Source of the DNA: Sabethes cyaneus
Taxonomy: Eukaryota > Arthropoda > Insecta > Diptera > Culicidae
Reading direction: 5' to 3'
Length of the DNA: 64,000 nucleotides
Assembly: GCF_943734655.1 (NCBI RefSeq)
Contig: NC_071355.1
Span: forward strand, 207,315,603 to 207,379,602
Shown here: positions 58,209 through 64,000 of the stretch, one piece after another
How positions within the stretch are numbered: the stretch's first letter is position 1
Layout: the number at the start of each line of letters is the position of its first letter
Position numbers and translations under genes: made by a program
Notes under the pieces: model-generated
Told to the model about the DNA's origin: nothing
The model's database searches: none
Seen by the model: only the letters and a program-made list of their open reading frames with translations

Positions 58209-58441
58209 TTACGTTACGCTCCACGATTTGAGTAGCACTAACAGAATTTGTATTTTTTCATCGACATTCTTGCAGGTTTGGAATTTTTCCTTCAGTTTAT
58301 TGATTATTTCGATCCACACTTCATTTTTGACATTTGCCTTACCTATAGTCTCACTCTTCGAACTTTTACAACTGTGTCGAATGATTTCTTCAGTGCTCCG
58401 GATTTTTCGACCGGTGCTTGATTGAGTTGAAATTTTACCAA
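58209..58441 (-). pseudogene. fragment of an uncharacterised repeat-borne ORF
   Basis: The minus strand reads SKFGKISTQSSTGRKIRSTE then KANVKNEVWIEIINKLKEKF and EKIQILLVLLKSWSVT, then a stop. The last segment resembles the EKIQILTLLPKSWS stretch I associate with repeated uncharacterised proteins in insect genomes. It looks like a truncated relic; no splice-consistent continuation was found. Confidence 0.3.
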
Positions 58442-58954
58442 ATTTTGACGAAGGACTACGTCTTACTGCAAAATATGGGATAGGGTCACTCCAACAAAAA
58501 AGGAAGAAAAGGAAGCGACACGAAAATATGAAAGATTTCAAACCCTAATAGCCCCCCCTAATAAATGGATTTGTATGGTTTAGACACCGATCGACTCATA
58601 ATAGATGCATAATAGTGGTTTCTATAATAACTTTCTTTTTCAACCACTAATTAGAGCAATTTCAAGAACGAATATCCCTATACATTTTCTTCTTGATCGC
58701 CTTGTTTCACAGGTAGGGACAACAGTTAAATACATCATCTATTTACTGTGCTTTCGATTCCTTTATTTTTACAAAAAAAAGTGACAAAGCTCTCTCGTCC
58801 CAACAGGTCGAAGTTTATTTACAAGACAACGTACAGACTTATATTATTTTGATATCTGTGCTTGGGAAGCACACCCGAAAAAATGATGAAGTCCGCTCGT
58901 TCTAACAAAATTTCTTACAATCGCTATAAATCTAGACCAATTTGATGTCTGTGC

Positions 58955-59273
58955 TAGAGATTAAAATGCCAGTTGTACGGATGGCTGGACAACAAGAGGA
59001 GTTTTCTGAAAGAAGGGGAATAGGGTGGCCATTGACAAAGGGGAGATTCAAAAATGTAAAAAAGGCTTTGTGTTGATTTACAGGGACTACCAAACAGAAC
59101 ACGAATTTACAAGTGGCTGGGGGACAACACGAGGGGGAGCTGACGAAGGATAGACACATTCACATGAAGAAAAAGCGTTTTGTTTCTTGTATTATGAGAA
59201 TTTTCGTTCCAATAACCGATGTACAAGTGGCTGAGAGACAAAGGGGCCCGAGTAAGATCGGGCAATCAGCTAG
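58955..59273 (+). mobile_element. non-autonomous Helitron, 3'-terminal part (second copy)
   Basis: Aligns with 16205-16566. It ends with hairpin CCCGAGTAAGATCGGG, then CAATCAG, then CTAG at 59270-59273, then T. The TACAAGTGGCTG word repeats about 112 bp apart as in the other copy. Confidence 0.7.
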
Positions 59274-59421
59274 TGCTTTAAACATTTCGTAAAAGCACCA
59301 GTCACCGTGCATTAGATGGTATCAGCAAGCCGATATGCGTTTCAAAAGCAATCAATTCATTAATTGATGTAAATTGTTTGGTGAGAAAATCTAAGTCTAT
59401 CTTCAATTAGGCCAATACAAA

Positions 59422-60710
59422 TCTATACCTATAAAAATGGATTTCTGTCTGTCTGTCTGTCTGTCCATATGTTCCTTATAGAATCGAAAACTTCTGAACC
59501 GATTGGCGTGAAAATTTGCATGTAGGGGTTTTTGGGGCAAAGGAAGGTTCTCATGATGGTTAGAGACCCCTCCCCCACTAAGAGGGGGGGCTCCCATACA
59601 AATCTTATATATAAAAATGGATTTCTGTCTGTCTGTCGGGATGTTCCTTATAGAATCAAAAACTACTGAACCAATCCGCGTGAAAATTTGCATGTAGAGG
59701 TTTTTGGGGCCAGGGAAAGTTAGGGACCCCTACCCCCACTAAGAGGCGAGGGCTCCCATACAAATGAAACACAAATTTCTGCATAACTCGAGAACTAATC
59801 AAGCAAATGGAACAAAATTGGGCATGTGGGGGTGTTTGGTGACAAGAATTTATTCTATGGTAAATTGATACCCCTTCCCTCTTTAGAAGGGGAATTATGA
59901 GGGTTTTTGAGGGCAAGAATATTTTCTATGATGAACTAGGACCCCTCCCCGCTTTAGGAGGGGGGGGGGGGGGAGGGGCTCCTATACAAATGAAATAAAA
60001 ATTTCCTCATAACTCGAGAACTAATCAAACAAATGGAACCAAATTTGGCATGTGGGTGTTTTTGGAGGCATGAATTTTTTTTATGATGAATTAAGACCCC
60101 TTACCTTTTTAGGATGGGAGGCTCCCATACAAATGAAATACAAATTTCCTAATAACTCCAGAACTAATCAAGCAAATGGAACCAAATTTAGCATGTGGGT
60201 GTTTTGTGGCAATTTTTTTTCTATTGACTCCTTCTGTTGAGACCCCTTCCCTCTTTAGGAGGGGAATTATATCCCCTCCTCCTTCAATAGTGGGGAGCGG
60301 CTCCTAGACAAATTAAATACAAATATCCTCATAACTAGAGAACTAATCAAGCAAATGGAACCAAATTTGGCATGTGGGGGAGGAATTTTTTTTATGATGG
60401 TTTGAGACTCCTCACCCCTGTGGTAGGGGGATAAGGACTCTCAAACAAATAAAACAGAAATTTTTGCGTAACTCAAAAACTAATCGAACTCTAGAAATTT
60501 TAGACTCTTTCATAAAACATTAGTCAATAACAAGATCACCAAAAACTATCAATAGTAACATTAGATAATTCAGCGCGAGACGGCCATATGCCGTCAACCT
60601 GACCTCTATTATTTTCCTTCAGTTGGGTCACCCCTGTGAAATGGTACTTTTTACGAAAAGATTTTCCGTGCAAATGGTACATCCCGCGTAAGGTTTTTAT
60701 GGTCGTTATG
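59422..60710 (+). mobile_element. Helitron copy C, 3'-truncated, with two tandem 5' ends
   Basis: Starts TCTATACCTATAAAAATGG at 59422 after an A, with (GTCT)n following. A second TC start (TCTTATATATAAAAATGG) lies at 59603. About five ~142-bp units carry AACTCGAGAACTAATCAA and G-runs (one G-run near 59959-59976). It continues through AGTTGGGTCACCCCTG and ACATCCCGCGTAAGG to about 60710, matching copy A (34980-35060) in reverse. The CTAG end is missing. Confidence 0.72.
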
Positions 60711-61846
60711 GTAAACCCGCGTTATGTTGGCTCTGAAAAGGACCGATTGTTTTAAAAGTGAAACCCTAATGTGTACGAGTGGTATCCAGCGCTGTCGATT
60801 GAATGATTCACAAACTCAAAATCAATAGATTTCTTTATTGGAGTCTGTCGTTGCGTGGAAACCCCCTTGGTCTCATCACTTCGATGCCGCCTTTTCCAGC
60901 CAATCACGAAGCGAGAATTCTAGTTAGGCAATGCTTCATTATGTTCAATTGTTCAATAGTGCAATCTCAAATATCATTATCGATTGATGCAAACATATTT
61001 CAAATCGATCAAGAAACCGCTGAGTTATCAGCGTTCAAAACATGACCACTTTTTGAGAGATGATTTAATAACTAGGTATTTGCGCTTAAAATCGCGCGAT
61101 TTAAATCTACAAATGCAATGCATGCTACGATCTTTATGAGCAATGATTTGAAAAACATCAACTGAAGGCTGGTTCCCTGATGCTAATGGGTTGTACAGAG
61201 TGTTTGGGAGGCGTAAGTATCCAGTGATTGATATCTTTTTTCTTCCGCTGGATTAACGATAAAACGTTTATTTTTCACTTTCTTGGAAGGCACAAGGAGA
61301 AGTTAGTTTGTTTGTGTGCTCTAAATACTCACAAATTTCCTCAAGGTTATAGGATTAAAACATTCAGTTAGGTAGATGTGTTAACTTTTTCAACCAGTAG
61401 CGCGAATCTTGTTCATTAATTAACATGTAGTTCTGTGTTTTTTGACGAGCAACATATCAAAAGGTCCAATGTGCAAATGAGAGATACTTTTTGATTATCA
61501 CGGAGGCATAAATGTACTTGAATGTGTCTATTTGTCATGAAACGATTACTGGCCTTATTGACTAGCAAATGCTAAAGAAAAATTGGGTTGAAATGTATTT
61601 ATTCAGCCGTGATAATCATAAGAAAGGAGAATCACTCATTTGCACATTGGACCTTTTGATAAGTTGGTCGAAATTAATTGAATGCTTAACTATGCAAAGT
61701 GCTGAAAGCTTCGCAGATTTAGATGACTATTTCAAGATTAGTTACTAAAACTCTGTGGCGGCTACAGCTTGATTTGAAACTTAACGGACAATATATCAAA
61801 ATAGAACTTACATTAAATCTATTAAAACTAGGTAAACTAGATAATT
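60711..61846. other. intergenic, nothing recognised
   Basis: No coding domain or bounded repeat seen. Confidence 0.3.
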
Positions 61847-62180
61847 GAGCCGCGAACCCAGAATTGACGCACGGAGAATCCTTTGAAATATTTAAAGAGT
61901 GGAATTCTAAAATTGTTGTAGATATCTTGAATTGTAACATATACTTCGACCTAATAATGTTCAAATTTGATATATTTATATGAAATCTATAGTAAGGACC
62001 GTAGTATCAACATTAAGGGGAGGGGCTGTACCTATAGGTGAAAATGAGAATTGCCTTTTGTCACTCATCTGTAGTCGCAAAAAGTATTCAAGATGATCTA
62101 TAACAGCAATGCCTTGGGCTTAAACGTTCTTTCTAAGACTTGATCCTTTTTTATCGACGGACTCCACAGGCGGTTATTAG
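61847..62180 (+). repeat. direct repeat, first copy (identical to 63667-64000)
   Basis: 334 bp with no visible difference from 63667-64000. The match runs to the window end, so the true length is unknown. Non-coding. Confidence 0.9.
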
Positions 62181-62289
62181 AGTACAGGACATTTACGGGG
62201 CTAATGCAACAATCCTACTGACTCTATCGACTGACTTGTTGAACCAGTATCGTACTTCGAAACCAACTAATCTCTTGTTCATTTACCAT

Positions 62290-62801
62290 GATTTTTTCAG
62301 CCTATTAAGCGGTAGCCTGAACAATATTCATGATTTACGGATAGGATACAATACATTTACGGATAGGATACAATACATTTACGCCGTAAATTTTACGGAT
62401 AGGATACAATACGGATTTAGGGATAGGATACAATGGATAGGATATACTGAATATCTAAATGCACTTTGGTCTTATTGAAACGCTATTAAATTTAAGTTAT
62501 AGTCGTGAACTCGTGAGAAATGATAAGGTTGCTGCGACTATTTTAGGCCTAAACGTGAACATAATTGTGTGTTTTTCAAACCATCAGCGAGAGCGATTGA
62601 CTTCGATTTTTTCGGCCAAATTACGTGCTAGTGTAGAAACAGTGGTTTTGAGGTTTACTGAATAAAAATTAGCAAATTACTTACATTTTTATGGAAATAG
62701 ATATAAAACAAAAAAGCCTATGAGTGCAAGTAGTTTAGTATTGTTATATAGCGGCAAAACTTTTATTTGGGAGAGCGCAGTAAAAGAAAAGGAATGTACC
62801 C
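62290..62801 (+). mobile_element. relative of the 23570-24563 TIR element
   Basis: TTCAGCCTATTAAGCGG, TTAGCAAATTACTTACATTT and AATAATTGTGTG-type segments match 23585-24540 in order. The right end reads GTACCCTA like the other copy. The left TIR is lost, and an internal segment is replaced by GGATAGGATACAATAC tandem repeats (62337-62440). Confidence 0.65.
62337..62440 (+). repeat. tandem repeat GGATAGGATACAATACATTTAC
   Basis: About five copies of GATAGGATACAAT with spacers of 7-20 bp, lying inside the transposon relative at 62290-62801. Confidence 0.75.
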
Positions 62802-62803
62802 TA

Positions 62804-63666
62804 GCATGCAAAAATGCCTGTCTTAATTTTTGTTTATACTTTCAATTTACATTTTTAATATGTTTGACCTGTGGGAACACTAGTCAAATCTCATTAATAG
62901 GTCAATGTAAATTGCTAGTATCCTGCTTCCCACTGTTTTTATGCCGTTTCTTACTGTTCTAGTAACACATTTGGAAATGTCCATTCAACAAACTGTCGCA
63001 TCGGGCGTTTGATTGTTGTTTGAAATAAAGTTTTCCTCTTGATTTTAAGTGCACGCACGCAAAAGAAAAAATCATTAAATTTTCTTGCCGTCAATCGGGT
63101 CGGGTGAAATTTAAAACTTTTATTAGTGGCGTAATGATTTTTTTAAATTGTGCGGCTGCTGGTGAAAGTAATTTTACCCTCTAACGGGCAACGTCGTAAA
63201 AACGATGCGACCAAACTAATGACAATTTCTTCTTTATGAAAGTGGACTCAAAAGAAGCTCAAGTTTGGATTTTTATGTCAGAATAATTATCTGGTCGAGC
63301 GCCAGGCGAGAAATAGTCGACATATTTTTTTTCGTTTTTCTTGTCCAACGTTCTGTTAACCTATTTTTTCAAATAATATATATTTCAAAATTTAAATAAA
63401 GTATTTTGAGGTGCACCATTTTATTCTAGATGTCTAAAATTCGCGAATTCATTTGATCGATGATAACTTTTGAATGCATGGATAAATTGTTACAAGTTTG
63501 ATGTCAGAATGTCAAAAAATCTGTTCTGATCACAGTTTTGTTTATTCAAAACAAACTTCATGTGCGGCTCTCCGGTGTCACAGACAGGCAACACGTTAGA
63601 CCGTAAAATATTTTGCTCAAACCACAACATTTAACGCAAATTCCTCATACAATTATTACTTTTACC
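62804..63666. other. spacer between the direct repeats, nothing recognised
   Basis: AT-rich; no gene identified. Confidence 0.3.
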
Positions 63667-64000
63667 GAGCCGCGAACCCAGAATTGACGCACGGAGAATC
63701 CTTTGAAATATTTAAAGAGTGGAATTCTAAAATTGTTGTAGATATCTTGAATTGTAACATATACTTCGACCTAATAATGTTCAAATTTGATATATTTATA
63801 TGAAATCTATAGTAAGGACCGTAGTATCAACATTAAGGGGAGGGGCTGTACCTATAGGTGAAAATGAGAATTGCCTTTTGTCACTCATCTGTAGTCGCAA
63901 AAAGTATTCAAGATGATCTATAACAGCAATGCCTTGGGCTTAAACGTTCTTTCTAAGACTTGATCCTTTTTTATCGACGGACTCCACAGGCGGTTATTAG
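63667..64000 (+). repeat. direct repeat, second copy, cut by the window end
   Basis: Base-for-base repeat of 61847-62180, offset 1820 bp. Confidence 0.9.

Noticed and set aside
61847..64000. LTR retrotransposon bounded by the direct repeats
   Set aside because: No TG...CA ends, primer-binding site, gag or pol seen between the copies; a tandem duplication or assembly issue is simpler.

Overview
The window looks like a piece of an insect nuclear genome, most likely a culicine (Aedes-type) mosquito. It has few, intron-containing genes set in a dense mosaic of old transposons: R1-, I/Jockey- and RTE-like LINEs, Tc1/mariner/ITmD37E relics, Helitrons, hAT, piggyBac and other TIR elements, and tRNA-derived SINEs. 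Splice sites follow GT-AG and AATAAA signals follow several stops. The species call is an inference from architecture and repeat content; no search was run.

Six cellular genes can be supported. Three tandem minus-strand SLC5 (sodium:solute symporter) paralogues lie at 7965-18490, 38756-40925 and 52106-54066. I rebuilt each from splice sites with consistent reading phase (590, 661 and 592 aa). Convergent with the first is a two-exon plus-strand gene (5728-7895) for a probable secreted helical protein of unknown function. Between SLC5 copies 1 and 2 is a two-exon plus-strand gene (30022-31085) for a single-pass membrane protein with a tyrosine-rich tail. The terminal exon of a minus-strand PDZ-domain gene (55348-56092) lies upstream of copy 3; its other exons are not visible here.

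Layout. 1-5700: Tc1-type 3' end, LINE fragments and small MITEs. 5728-7895: secreted-protein gene with a LINE fragment in its intron. 7965-18490: SLC5 copy 1, whose first intron (8.3 kb) holds an R1-clade LINE, other LINE and mariner pieces and a Helitron end. 18491-30021: repeats, including a mariner derivative with both ends, a SINE, a LINE interrupted by a TA-flanked element, and a piggyBac-type palindromic element flanked by TTAA. 30022-31085: membrane-protein gene. 31090-38755: relics and a full-length Helitron. 38756-40925: SLC5 copy 2. 41000-52000: an I/Jockey-like LINE broken by nested insertions, an ITmD37E transposase and a long TA-flanked element. 52106-54066: SLC5 copy 3. 54312-55047: hAT element with a perfect 8-bp target duplication. 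55348-56092: PDZ exon. 56600-64000: MITEs, Helitrons and an exact 1820-bp-spaced direct repeat that runs off the window end.

How the genes relate: the SLC5 cluster suggests local duplication of a membrane carrier for small organic anions or vitamins. Copies 2 and 3 share an exon structure and copy 1 differs. No operon-like or defence system was found. The most notable material is the transposon structure, especially Helitrons with tandem 5' ends and a G-rich ~140-bp repeat, and the uncharacterised secreted and membrane proteins.
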